Below, piece by piece: positions 7,936 through 16,032 of a stretch of 64,000 nucleotides of DNA. Made by a program: the position numbers and the translations under genes. Below the pieces are notes generated by a model that worked only from the letters and a program-made list of their open reading frames with translations, was not told the DNA's origin and made no database searches. How positions within the stretch are numbered: the first letter of the stretch is position 1; each line of letters starts with the position of its first letter. This DNA is from Natrinema marinum (GTDB lineage Archaea > Halobacteriota > Halobacteria > Halobacteriales > Natrialbaceae): contig NZ_CP100763.1 in NCBI RefSeq assembly GCF_024296685.1, positions 2,976,001 through 3,040,000 on the forward strand, in the 5' to 3' direction.

Positions 7936-8679
7936 TCAGGTCTGCGACCGGACGAGCGCCGCCACGTCGCGGGCGACCGCCGGCGGGACGACGATCCGGC
8001 GCGGTCCCTGGACGTACTGGCCGCCGGGCTGTGCGTAGTCGAGTTTTAGGATCGCCGCGTCCCCCAGCCGACGGATCGACACGTCGGTGATCACCTCGAG
8101 ATCGATGCGCTGGTCGGGCTCGTAGAGGTAGATCGCGCCTTCTTCGGCGTCGAGCGTGCCGACCGACTGCAGGAACGATGCGAGCACGAGTGCGACCAGC
8201 CCGATCGGGAGGAACAGCGCTGCCAGCCCGGTGAACGGGCCCGCACCGACGGCGAGCAGTTCGTTCTGGGAGACGTATCGTCCGACGCCCATCAGGACGC
8301 CGATGATCGCGCCCATCGCGACCGTCCCGACCGCGGCGTCGACGGCCCGGTCGGCGCTCGTCCCCGTGGGGGCGTCGAACGGAAGCGGCCCGCTGATCCG
8401 CGCCAAGTGCCCTTCCGGATCGCCGGCGACGGCCAGCGCGATGATCGTCGCCGCGAACGCTGCAATGAGCGCGAGGACTGCGGTCCGACCGATCGCCCCG
8501 AAGGCCTCGCCGCCCAGTCGGTATAGCCGCCAGCAGATGACGGTGCCGATCGCGGCGAAGAAGGTGCCGACGCCGAACATCCACAGGAGCCGGACGGTAC
8601 GCGACGTGCTGGTGTCCCGTCGCCACTGGATCGTGTCCGTTTCTGCCCCGTCTCCAGTGCGGACGGTATCCTCGTCCAT
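7936..8679 (-). CDS. Membrane protein with a C-terminal PH-like segment
   Basis: I do not recognise a named family. The 247-residue protein has an N-terminal cytosolic segment, about four hydrophobic helices (near 28-48, 60-82, 115-135 and 148-168), and a soluble C-terminus. That C-terminus is made of short strands (AIYLYEPDQRIDLEVITDVSI and on) that resemble a bacterial PH-like domain. I chose the ATG at 8679 over the GTG at 8691 because TGTAAAGA lies 22-29 nt upstream of the ATG. It converges with the CNNM gene, with only 15 bp between the two stops. Confidence 0.6.
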   Translation of the reverse strand: MDEDTVRTGDGAETDTIQWRRDTSTSRTVRLLWMFGVGTFFAAIGTVICWRLYRLGGEAFGAIGRTAVLALIAAFAATIIALAVAGDPEGHLARISGPLPFDAPTGTSADRAVDAAVGTVAMGAIIGVLMGVGRYVSQNELLAVGAGPFTGLAALFLPIGLVALVLASFLQSVGTLDAEEGAIYLYEPDQRIDLEVITDVSIRRLGDAAILKLDYAQPGGQYVQGPRRIVVPPAVARDVAALVRSQT

Positions 8680-8700
8680 ACTCGCACTCACGACCCGTCG

Positions 8701-8708
8701 TGTAAAGA
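8701..8708 (-). promoter_or_regulatory. TATA-like element for the membrane protein gene ending at 7936
   Basis: TGTAAAGA (minus strand TCTTTACA) lies 22-29 nt upstream of the ATG at 8679. It is a moderate match and favours that start over the GTG at 8691. Confidence 0.4.
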
Positions 8709-8727
8709 CCGTTCGATATCGCCCGGC

Positions 8728-9921
8728 TTAGAGCGCGACCGCGCCGATGGCGGTGTAGCCGACGTAGCCGACGACGATCGCGCCGGTCAGCGAGCCGATC
8801 CACGCGAGGACGGTAAAACCCATCTTACGCGCACTGACGCCGCCGCCGGCGCCGGCTGCGGCGTAGCCGCTCCCGATGATCGCGCTGACGATGATCTCGT
8901 TGAACGAGACCGGAATGCCGTAGAAGACCGCGGCCTGCGCGATGATAAACGAGGGGATGAGCGCCGCGATCGACCGACGCGGCCCCAGCGAGGAGTAGTC
9001 CTGCGAGATCGCCTTGATCATCCGCGGCGCGCCGGTCCACGAACCTAACAGGAGCCCGAAGCCGCCGCCGACGAGCATCGCGATAAGTGGTAACTCGAGT
9101 TCGCTCGAGAGCGGGATCAGCGGCCCGATCGCCAATCCGACCTGACTGCCGCCGGCCGAGAAGGCGACGAGGCCGCCGAGGACGAGCAGGAAGTGGCGCT
9201 CGCCGCGCTCGAGGCCGTTGCCGAGATCGAGCGCGATCGCGCCCGACCACAGCGCTGCGATCGCGAGCGTCGCGGCGGCAACGCCGACGAGTTCCGAGCC
9301 GGGGAGCCAGCCGCCCGCGACCTGCGCGATCGAGGCGCCGCCGGCATCCGGCGGCCCGAGCAGCGCGAACTCGACGTTCGCGACGATCGCACCGACGATC
9401 CCGGCCAGCACGACGATGAGGTACGCCTCCGACAGACCTTCGGCGCGGAGGAGCCGGGCGACCGCATACGCGATGCCGCCGCCGACGAACGGCGTCAGTA
9501 TCCACAGCGTCGCCATCTCGGTGTACTTGGCCCACGCCGGACTCCCGCCCATCGCGAGGCCGACGCCGATGACCGCCCCGGTGACGGTAAACGCCGTCGC
9601 GATCGGATACCCAGTGAAAATGCCGATCGCGACGAGGGCGGCCGCGATGAGCAGCGCCATCGTAGCGGCGAGCGACGTCAGCGTCACCCCGCCGATCAGC
9701 TCGGTCCCCACCGCTTCGGAGACGTTCGCCCCCTGGAGGACCGCGCCACCGAAGCCGAGCAGGCCGACGAGAAACCCGGCTCGCATCACCGAAATCGCGT
9801 TCGCGCCGACGGCCGGTGCGAACGGGGTGGAGCCGCTCGAGCCGGCGCCGATCGCCCAGGCCATGAAGAGACTCGCGAGCGCGGCCACGGCGAAAGTGCC
9901 CAGCGTGGCGATATCGACCAT
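8728..9921 (-). CDS. PiT-family inorganic phosphate transporter (paralogue 1)
   Basis: The 397-residue polytopic protein belongs to the PiT (inorganic phosphate, Na+ or H+ symport) family. The first repeat contains FAPAVGANAISVMRAG and the second contains SARKMGFTVLAW, the inverted-topology signature copies. About ten or more membrane helices fill the sequence and there is almost no soluble loop. It differs clearly from the two tandem PiT genes at 22.4-24.9 kb: it lacks their long cytosolic loop and the IGEEEPEDI motif. No PhoU-like DUF47 gene, often paired with PitA, is adjacent. The ion coupled and true substrate cannot be read from the sequence. Confidence 0.85.
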   Translation of the reverse strand: MVDIATLGTFAVAALASLFMAWAIGAGSSGSTPFAPAVGANAISVMRAGFLVGLLGFGGAVLQGANVSEAVGTELIGGVTLTSLAATMALLIAAALVAIGIFTGYPIATAFTVTGAVIGVGLAMGGSPAWAKYTEMATLWILTPFVGGGIAYAVARLLRAEGLSEAYLIVVLAGIVGAIVANVEFALLGPPDAGGASIAQVAGGWLPGSELVGVAAATLAIAALWSGAIALDLGNGLERGERHFLLVLGGLVAFSAGGSQVGLAIGPLIPLSSELELPLIAMLVGGGFGLLLGSWTGAPRMIKAISQDYSSLGPRRSIAALIPSFIIAQAAVFYGIPVSFNEIIVSAIIGSGYAAAGAGGGVSARKMGFTVLAWIGSLTGAIVVGYVGYTAIGAVAL

Positions 9922-10012
9922 CTACTCGCTTCCTATTGGCGGATCCTACAAGTGTGTGCCGACCTGTCGCCGATAGCGGTGGCCGTTCGCCCGCGACCAA
10001 CGCCGGAGCCCC

Positions 10013-10735
10013 TCAGTTCGTCGTCGATCTCGAGTTGTCCTCGGGTTCGGGCGGCGGCTCCACGCCCTCGATGGCCTCGGCCGCGTCGGTGTCTTTTTCG
10101 ACTTCGACGTGCCAGCGGTCGATCTCGTCTTCGTACTCGGAGAGCCGGTCGGAGACAACGTCTTTGAGCTCGTCGTCGTTGACGTTGACCTCGAAGACGA
10201 ACTGCTCACCGTTGTTGCCGTTTCGCGTCGACTGCTGGACGTTGGCGCTGACGAGTTCGTTGTCGAAGTAGTAGGGCGCGAGCTGGGTCATGACGTTCTG
10301 ATAGACCGTGTCCTCGACCCGGCGCAGGGCCTTGCGGCTCGCGGAGTCGGCCGCCCGCGCGACGTAGTCGATCGACTCCTTCCAGTTGCCGACCGCGGCC
10401 TCGGCGTCGTCGTCCTCGAGGCGCTCGTAGGATTCGGAGAGCTTCTCGCCGGCCGTCTTGATGTCCTCGTCTGGCTGCTTGCCGGCTTTCTCGCCTTTGC
10501 CCTCCTCGACGCTGGCCTGGTCGGCGGTCTTCTCGCTGACGTCGGCGTCGAGGGTTTCGTGGGCCTTGGGTCGCCACTCGTCCCACTCGTCGAACGCGCG
10601 GGCGAGGTGCGCCTCGGAGTCCGCTTCGGCCTCGTGGACACCCGTGTCTCGAAGCGCGCGCGTGATGCGTTCGCCGTGCTCGACGATGTCGCCCCAATCG
10701 CCGCGGACCTTGAACCCCGAGATGCTCTCTTCCAT
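10013..10735 (-). CDS. DUF5828-type haloarchaeal protein
   Basis: The 240-residue soluble, acidic protein resembles the haloarchaeal family DUF5828 (name from memory). It starts EESISGFKVRGDWGDIVEHGERI. It then has a charged, low-complexity middle (about residues 60-100), a long helical segment (100-150), and a C-terminal region with alternating strands and helices (QFVFEVNVNDDELKDVV). There is no signal peptide or membrane segment. TATAAAC on the minus strand about 35 nt upstream suggests its own promoter with a short leader. It shares strand with the Gln/Gly-rich protein gene 87 bp upstream. Function is unknown. Confidence 0.65.
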   Translation of the reverse strand: MEESISGFKVRGDWGDIVEHGERITRALRDTGVHEAEADSEAHLARAFDEWDEWRPKAHETLDADVSEKTADQASVEEGKGEKAGKQPDEDIKTAGEKLSESYERLEDDDAEAAVGNWKESIDYVARAADSASRKALRRVEDTVYQNVMTQLAPYYFDNELVSANVQQSTRNGNNGEQFVFEVNVNDDELKDVVSDRLSEYEDEIDRWHVEVEKDTDAAEAIEGVEPPPEPEDNSRSTTN

Positions 10736-10766
10736 TCGGCTGGCCGAGTGATAGCGTCCGGATCGG

Positions 10767-10773
10767 TATAAAC
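10767..10773 (-). promoter_or_regulatory. TATA element for the DUF5828 gene
   Basis: TATAAAC (minus strand GTTTATA) lies 32-38 nt upstream of the ATG at 10735. This would give a leader of roughly 8-10 nt. Confidence 0.5.
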
Positions 10774-10822
10774 TTCTCTGCCGTCGCCCGCCTGCGCGGG
10801 CATTGTCGGTCGGCCGAACGGG

Positions 10823-11566
10823 CTATCGCTGACCCCCCGTTCCTCGGCCGCCGGTCATACCCTGTGTCGGCTGCTGTCGCCCGCTCATTCGCTGTGGCTG
10901 GCTGCTGGTCATCGGTTGCTGCTGTGGTTGGTTGCCGGTCATCGGTTGCTGGCCGCCGATCGGCTGGGAACCGGGCTGTTGGCCGCCCGCCGCCTGACCG
11001 TCGACCATGCCGAGCACGATCGAACAGGAGTCGATCGTTCGATCGATCACCGAGATCGTCTCGGCGATGTGCGGGTGTTGCTGGTACTGCTGGAGTTCCG
11101 CCAGCCCCTCGGTCGCCACCCGGACGAACGCGTCCGCGACTTCGGGACCGAACATCGAGTCGCGTGCGATCAGACTCTCGTTGAGGTCGGCGAGCTCCGC
11201 GATGTCGTGACAAATCCGGGCGCACGTCGCGAGCTGTCGTCCCTCCGAGGCACACTCCGTTGCACACCAGTCGGCGACGTTCGACAGTTCAGTAAAGTCC
11301 TCGAGCGCGATCCGAAGTTCGTTCGTCAGGTGGCCCTCGAACGACTGGCGGTGCTGCATCTGTTGCCCGCCCGGTCCTCGCCCGCCGGCCGTCCCTTGTG
11401 GCCTCATCTGTTGGCCGCCTATTCCCTGTGTTCGCTGCTGACCGCTTGGTATCGGCTGTTGGCCGCCGGACACGGGTCGCTGGCCGCCCATCGACTGGGT
11501 CGGTTGCTGTCCGTACTGTTCGGTCGGCTGTCCCTGTTGTGGCTGGTGTTGGTACTGGTGGCTCAT
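10823..11566 (-). CDS. Gln/Gly-rich protein with a cysteine-bearing four-helix core
   Basis: The 247-residue protein has three parts. Residues 1-76 and 189-247 are low-complexity, built from Gln, Gly, Pro, Met and Ser with repeated GGQQP-type units. Residues 77-188 form a compact helical domain with CATEC (Cys101, Cys105), CARIC (Cys115, Cys119) and Cys181. CxxxC spacing on successive helices is the pattern of DUF326 and copper-storage (Csp) four-helix bundles, so metal binding, probably Cu(I), is a reasonable inference. The tails are almost free of charge, which is odd for a haloarchaeon, and resemble prion-like or phase-separating sequences. There is no signal peptide. I see no metal transporter or regulator nearby. 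Confidence 0.7.
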   Translation of the reverse strand: MSHQYQHQPQQGQPTEQYGQQPTQSMGGQRPVSGGQQPIPSGQQRTQGIGGQQMRPQGTAGGRGPGGQQMQHRQSFEGHLTNELRIALEDFTELSNVADWCATECASEGRQLATCARICHDIAELADLNESLIARDSMFGPEVADAFVRVATEGLAELQQYQQHPHIAETISVIDRTIDSCSIVLGMVDGQAAGGQQPGSQPIGGQQPMTGNQPQQQPMTSSQPQRMSGRQQPTQGMTGGRGTGGQR

Positions 11567-11840
11567 TGTGATAGCCGCCCGTAGCCGGGCGTCGGAGCCT
11601 ACGCCGATCCATTGATTAAACCGGGGCCACCGTTACGACCGTTTTCGGCGGCAACACGCTGTTTTCGGATCGGCGTGACGGCGGCCGAAGTCGGATCGAA
11701 ACGCGCCGGCGGACGCGGTAATATATAGTTAGTGCCTCCAATCTCCGCTTTCGAAGGGTGCGTTGGCCGAGGACCGTGCCCCGGAGCGGCGTTCGCGGCT
11801 GATCGATACTGTGAACTACCCGGCGGGTCGCTGTAGGGAT

Positions 11841-12518
11841 ATGCCGATCGAAGACCGGGACGACGCGTATCTCATTACGCACGCACTGGCGAAGGACACG
11901 CTCTCGCGCCTGCGCGATGTCGAGACCGAGCAGGTCAGCTTCCGCAAGGGGCTCGTCAAACTCGGCCGGATCTGTGGCTACGAGATCATCGACGGCCGGA
12001 TGGAGACCGAGTACGTCGAGATCGAGACGCCCCTCGAGCCGACGATGGGCGAGCGCGTCCGCGGCCTCGAGGACGTGGTGATCATCAACGTCTTGCGTGC
12101 CGCGACGCCGTTCGTCGAGGGGCTGTTGAAGGCGTTCCCGCGGGCCAGACAGGGCGTCATCAGCGCGAGCCGCGACGAGGCGGCCGGCCGGGACGAGGAC
12201 GGCTCGTTCCCGATCACGGTCGACTACGTGAAACTCCCCGAGATCCACGAGGAGGACACGGTCATCGTCGCCGACCCGATGCTCGCGACGGGGAGTACGA
12301 TGTGTACCGTCTTGGAGCACGTCGTCGAGAACGCCGCGCAGCCGGAGAACCTGATCGTCCTCTCGGCCGTCTCCGCCCCGGAGGGCCTGCTCCGCGTCGG
12401 CGAGGAGTGTCCCGAAGCCGACCTGTTGACCGTCTCGATCGACGACCGCCTCGACGACGACGGCTTCATCGTCCCCGGCCTCGGCGACGCCGGCGACCGG
12501 GCGTTCCGAACGACCTGA
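11841..12518 (+). CDS. upp: Uracil phosphoribosyltransferase
   Basis: The 225-residue enzyme converts uracil and PRPP to UMP in pyrimidine salvage. It carries the PRPP loop [14 protein letters not shown] and the C-terminal uracil-binding region around [16 protein letters not shown]. The length fits archaeal UPRT. I chose the ATG at 11841 ([19 protein letters not shown]), because the upstream in-frame sequence from 11763 is arginine-rich and unlike the family. An AT-rich stretch (TAATATATAGTTAG) near 11720 lies too far upstream for leaderless initiation and may be a promoter with a longer leader. The prs gene at 35968 supplies its co-substrate. Confidence 0.92.
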   Translation: MPIEDRDDAYLITHALAKDTLSRLRDVETEQVSFRKGLVKLGRICGYEIIDGRMETEYVEIETPLEPTMGERVRGLEDVVIINVLRAATPFVEGLLKAFPRARQGVISASRDEAAGRDEDGSFPITVDYVKLPEIHEEDTVIVADPMLATGSTMCTVLEHVVENAAQPENLIVLSAVSAPEGLLRVGEECPEADLLTVSIDDRLDDDGFIVPGLGDAGDRAFRTT

Positions 12519-12582
12519 GTTTGCGGTCGTCGCGGCTTTCGACTGCCGACGGATTTTTGCTGATACACGGAATCGAACCCGT

Positions 12583-12960
12583 ATGGACTACAGCGTCGTC
12601 GATCCCGACGATCTCGAGTACGTCGATGACCGCCCCTGCGACCTCCGGCGGCTAAGCGAGGCTGCGGGGATGGACGCAGTCGCGATCAACCGCTTCGACG
12701 CCGAACCGGGCGAACAGCTGCCGTTGGCCTACCACTACCACGAGACGCAAGAAGAGGCGTTCGTCGTCCTCTCGGGGACGTTACACGTCGAGACGCCCGA
12801 CGGCGACCTCGAGGTGCCCGCGGGATCGCTGTTCGCGGCCCCGCCGGAGGCACCCCACCGGGCGTACAACCCCGTCGACGCCGACGAGCCGGTGTCGGTC
12901 GTCGCCATCGGTGCGCCGCCGGTCAGCGGCGACGCCGTGCCCTACGAGCCCGACGAGTGA
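12583..12960 (+). CDS. Single-domain cupin protein
   Basis: The 125-residue protein is a small cupin. The first motif is HYHETQEEAFVVLSG, giving metal ligands His51, His53 and Glu57 or Glu58. The second is PAGSLFAAPPEAPHRAYN with His92. Such proteins bind a divalent metal and serve as isomerases, dioxygenases or sensors; the substrate cannot be inferred. GGATTTTTGC lies 23-32 nt upstream of the ATG, which fits a leaderless transcript. It follows upp by 64 bp on the same strand but probably has its own promoter. No partner enzyme is adjacent. Confidence 0.8.
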   Translation: MDYSVVDPDDLEYVDDRPCDLRRLSEAAGMDAVAINRFDAEPGEQLPLAYHYHETQEEAFVVLSGTLHVETPDGDLEVPAGSLFAAPPEAPHRAYNPVDADEPVSVVAIGAPPVSGDAVPYEPDE

Positions 12961-13214
12961 CGGTGTAGCGGGGCTCGAGCCGTCTCACGCTCCCGGCGCT
13001 CGCGAGCCGCATCCGCAGGTGTCGACCTCGAGCAACGCGTCCACCAGGCAGCGTCCGGCAACGGTGGCCGGAAGGCGATCGCCGCCGACGCCTCGATCCG
13101 CACCCGGTCGGACGGTCGTGAGTGAATAGCGTTGGCCCGTCCAACCCCTTCGTTTCCGGTCGAACTCCGCTTCTAGCCCGAATCGGCGATCCGCCGTGAC
13201 GACTCCACTCGTTA

Positions 13215-13223
13215 CTATTTTAA
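13215..13223 (+). promoter_or_regulatory. TATA element that fixes the start at 13247
   Basis: TATTTTAAC lies 24-32 nt before the ATG at 13247. A start at 13196 would place this element inside the coding sequence, so the downstream ATG is preferred. Confidence 0.6.
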
Positions 13224-13246
13224 CACAACCGCCCGTCCGTTCGGAT

Positions 13247-14134
13247 ATGACTGGTCGTGGCTCGACCGAGCGGCCCGCAATCGGCGACCGAATCGCCGAG
13301 TCGCCCGAGGCGACGTTTCCGTTCGCGTTCGCGGGCTACGTCGGCACGCTCGTTGCCACCCTCGCGGCGTTCGCCGTCGTGCGCGTGGACATCTCGCCGA
13401 CTGTCGCCGGCGCGGTCGTCGTCGTCGGCTTTCTCGTCGGGACGCTCGTTGGCGTCGCCATCGCGGGACGGGACCAGCGGCTCCCGGTGCGTCTCGGCCG
13501 GAGCTGGCGTCGACGGACCGCCGTCCTGAGCCCGGCCGCGCCGCTCGGCCTGATCGCTGGCGCCGCGTGGCTCGGTCGGCTCGAGCCCGATGTCGGCCTC
13601 GTCGGGCTCGGCGCGATGTTCCTCGTCGCGATCATCGGCCTCGTCACGATGCGGTTGGCGGAGACCTGTTACGTGGCGTCGATCACCGCCGACGAGCCCA
13701 GAGCGCACTGGCGATGGGAGCCGCCGAGCACGCGGCGGCTGGATACGTTCGTCCTCGCGGTGTGGCTCCTGCTGGGCGCGACCAACGCCTACGGCGGCGA
13801 GTGGGCGAGCGCGATCGTCTGGACGGGGCTCGCGCTCGGCTGGATGTGTACCGGTCTCGCCGAAGGTCGGTGGCGGATCGCGTCGTTCGGCGAACCGCCC
13901 GAAATTCGCGTCCACGATGCCGGGCTCGTCACGCAACGGCCCTACACGCGGGCGATCGTCCCGTGGTCCGACGTGTCCCGCGTCCGGCTGCGCGAGGACG
14001 AACTCGTCCTCGATCGGGGCTTCTTCGACGTCCGCTTCGAGCGCGACCAGCTCGCCGACCTCGAGGCCGCGCGGGCGGTGATCGAACAGCACCTCGACGC
14101 GAGTCGGGCCGGTCCGGGCACCGCGCCGCGATAG
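13247..14134 (+). CDS. Polytopic membrane protein of unknown function
   Basis: I do not recognise the family. The 295-residue protein has a short polar N-terminus and a pair of helices at about 25-70, then helices near 95-115, 120-140, 170-190 and 195-210. It ends in a soluble segment of about 75 residues with short strands (IRVHDAGLVTQRPYTRAIVPWSDVSRVRL) that reads like a PH-like or membrane-proximal domain. The pattern of membrane helices followed by a small beta-rich domain is shared with the gene at 7936-8679. The start is set by the TATA element 24-32 nt upstream. Confidence 0.65.
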   Translation: MTGRGSTERPAIGDRIAESPEATFPFAFAGYVGTLVATLAAFAVVRVDISPTVAGAVVVVGFLVGTLVGVAIAGRDQRLPVRLGRSWRRRTAVLSPAAPLGLIAGAAWLGRLEPDVGLVGLGAMFLVAIIGLVTMRLAETCYVASITADEPRAHWRWEPPSTRRLDTFVLAVWLLLGATNAYGGEWASAIVWTGLALGWMCTGLAEGRWRIASFGEPPEIRVHDAGLVTQRPYTRAIVPWSDVSRVRLREDELVLDRGFFDVRFERDQLADLEAARAVIEQHLDASRAGPGTAPR

Positions 14135-14163
14135 TCGCCGCGTTCGCGGGTCTCGGCCCTGCT

Positions 14164-14772
14164 TCACGCGAGGTCCGCCCGGCCGCTCGTGGCGCTTCGG
14201 AGCCGGTCTCGCAGCGCTGCGCTCTCTGCGAGCGGGACGCGCACGTCGAAGGTGACCGCGGTTTCGTACTCGGCGTCGAACTCGTACCCCTCGCTCTCGA
14301 GAATCGAGCGGACGGTACCGGAATCGTCGTATTCGACCGTAATCGTCACTCGGTCGTGGGGCCGCTCCTCGACGACGCCCGCCGCGTCGACGGCCTCCGT
14401 CACCGCGCGGGAGTAAGCCCGAACGAGACCGCCGACGCCGAGGTTCGTTCCGCCGTAGTAGCGGGTGACGACGACGGCACAGTTCTCGATGTCCCGCTGT
14501 GTGAGGACGTGTAACGCCGGCTTGCCGGCCGAACCGGAGGGCTCGCCGTCGTCGCTCGAGTACTCACGCAGGAACTCGCCCTCGGTTCCGGTCCGGACGC
14601 GGTAGGCGGGGACGTTGTGGGTCGCGTCGGCGTACTCCTCGCTGACGGCGTCGACGAACGATTCGGCGGCGTCGACGCCGTCGACGGGCCGAACGTGGCC
14701 GATGAACTCCGACCCCTGGACGACGAACTCGGCGGTGGCGGGTTCGGCGACGGTCCGATAGGCACCGGTCAC
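14164..14772 (-). CDS. IMPACT/YigZ family protein
   Basis: The 202-residue protein carries the UPF0029/IMPACT N-terminal domain, with THNVPAYRV, SDDGEPSGSAGKP and VVVTRYYGGTNLGVGGLVRAYS, followed by a C-terminal ferredoxin-like DUF1949-type half. Bacterial YigZ is linked to proline dipeptide cleavage or ribosome-associated functions, and eukaryotic IMPACT regulates GCN1; the archaeal role is unknown. The start is GTG at 14772, the only plausible start before the conserved N-terminus. It is convergent with the membrane protein gene ending at 14134. Confidence 0.88.
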   Translation of the reverse strand: MTGAYRTVAEPATAEFVVQGSEFIGHVRPVDGVDAAESFVDAVSEEYADATHNVPAYRVRTGTEGEFLREYSSDDGEPSGSAGKPALHVLTQRDIENCAVVVTRYYGGTNLGVGGLVRAYSRAVTEAVDAAGVVEERPHDRVTITVEYDDSGTVRSILESEGYEFDAEYETAVTFDVRVPLAESAALRDRLRSATSGRADLA

Positions 14773-14968
14773 TGCCGGTCACCTCGGCCGTTCCGCCTCG
14801 CTCGCCTCCCGCCGTCCGTCTCGACGCTGCCCATGTCGGATGGGTACATCGGCCCGCGAAAAGAGACCGTCGGTCCCACCGCTCGGGGCGGACCACGAAC
14901 GGACCGGCTCGTCTGACCGTCTCGCTGGGACCCTCACGCTATTGTTCCTCCGCGTATTGAATGGATAT

Positions 14969-15385
14969 ATGGACGGTGAGACTATCGATACCGAACTCGC
15001 GGACGAGATCCACAGCGTCTGTCGAACGACGGTGGGCGACGAACTACGCAGTATCACCTACTTCACCGAGGAGAACGTCGAACAGCTGTATCTCCGCTCG
15101 GACCTAGAGCAGACGGCGGATCTGATCGGCTTCGCGGACCACGAACGACTGGGTTTTCACTCCCAGTCGGCCTACCGGAACACGCAACTCGGCGAGTATC
15201 AGGCGACGATTCGGATGTTCGAGAACGGCTTCCTCTCGCGGGTCATTCGGGGCCCCCACGGCGTCTGGGTGACGACCGACGACATGTCGATCGAGCGCTT
15301 CGAGGAACTGACAAGCGCCCTCGAGTCGGTCCTCGACGAGTTCGCGGACACCGTCGACGTCGAGGGCGAGAGCGGGGACGCCTGA
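14969..15385 (+). CDS. DUF7522-type haloarchaeal protein
   Basis: The 138-residue soluble protein starts MDGETIDTELADEIHSVC and contains LRSITYFTEENVEQLYLRSDLEQ. It is a small alpha/beta protein of a haloarchaeal family I believe is DUF7522. There are no catalytic motifs I can name. The ATG at 14969 begins the conserved region; upstream in-frame codons to 14840 are Arg/Pro-rich and unlikely to be translated. It converges with the ACT-domain gene, with stops 9 bp apart. Confidence 0.6.
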   Translation: MDGETIDTELADEIHSVCRTTVGDELRSITYFTEENVEQLYLRSDLEQTADLIGFADHERLGFHSQSAYRNTQLGEYQATIRMFENGFLSRVIRGPHGVWVTTDDMSIERFEELTSALESVLDEFADTVDVEGESGDA

Positions 15386-15394
15386 TCGTCGGCG

Positions 15395-15898
15395 TCACTG
15401 GATTTCGATCTTCCGGACGAACTCGAGGTCGCGAATTGCGGTGATCACGCCGCCCGAGAGCTCCTCGTCGGTGATCAGGTAGAGCCGCGGCTCGTCGGTG
15501 AACTCGGGATCCTCGCTGATGGTCTGGCGGATCGAGATGCCGTGGTCGGCCAGCGTGCCCGTGATCTCGGCGACGATCCCCTCCTGTTCGGCGTCGTCGA
15601 CGGCGATCGACAGCACGGTGAGATCCAGTACCGGCGCGAGATCCATCAGGCTCGGCACCTGCGAGATGTTCTGGAAGATGCGCCGCAACTCGGGATCCTC
15701 GAGGATAACGTCCGTCGTCGAGTCGACGACTCGGCGGTCGACGCCGATCTCGCGGGCGATCCCCGTGTTCGGAATCTCGATCCCGCCCGAGACGACCCGA
15801 CCGTCGTCGTTGACCGAGAAGCCACGCTCGAGCAACAGGCGGATGACCGCCTGCTGGCTCGGCGACCCCTCGAATTTCTCCATGATCTCGTCGAACAT
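15395..15898 (-). CDS. ACT-domain regulator of amino acid metabolism
   Basis: The 167-residue protein has an N-terminal helical half resembling a winged helix (SPSQQAVIRLLLERGF to GIAREIGVDRRVV). A C-terminal ACT domain (about 90-165) follows, with LSIAVDDAEQEGIVAEIT and ISIRQTISEDPE. ACT domains bind amino acids, so this is likely a ligand-responsive regulator (COG2150 type). ATATAA lies 27-32 nt upstream on the minus strand. Its target cannot be read from context. Amino acid genes (hisB, hisA, serA, metXY) are plentiful in the window but none is adjacent. Confidence 0.8.
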   Translation of the reverse strand: MFDEIMEKFEGSPSQQAVIRLLLERGFSVNDDGRVVSGGIEIPNTGIAREIGVDRRVVDSTTDVILEDPELRRIFQNISQVPSLMDLAPVLDLTVLSIAVDDAEQEGIVAEITGTLADHGISIRQTISEDPEFTDEPRLYLITDEELSGGVITAIRDLEFVRKIEIQ

Positions 15899-15924
15899 TC
15901 GTCCGCGAGTGTACGCACGCCCGG

Positions 15925-15930
15925 ATATAA
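15925..15930 (-). promoter_or_regulatory. TATA element for the ACT-domain gene
   Basis: ATATAA (minus strand TTATAT) lies 27-32 nt upstream of the ATG at 15898. Confidence 0.55.
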
Positions 15931-16000
15931 TGTTCGGTGGTCAGTCGCGGCTGGTCGTCCGCGACGACGGTCTCGTTTCGGAGATGGTCTGTCAGCCTGA

Positions 16001-16011
16001 AATTTTTATAC
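16001..16011 (+). promoter_or_regulatory. TATA element for the zinc-ribbon protein gene
   Basis: AATTTTTATAC ends 22 nt before the ATG at 16033. It is a strong haloarchaeal TATA match and rules out the in-frame start at 15937. Confidence 0.7.
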
Positions 16012-16032
16012 ACCGCCATTGATGGGGCAGCT

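Noticed and set aside
12566-12582. T-arm-like GGGTTCGATTCCG on the minus strand before the cupin gene
   Set aside because: Only three to four stem pairs form and no other tRNA arms are found on either side.
13021-13195. Possible small gene between the cupin and the membrane protein genes
   Set aside because: Open frames are short and Arg/Pro-rich on both strands; no start signal or family match is visible.
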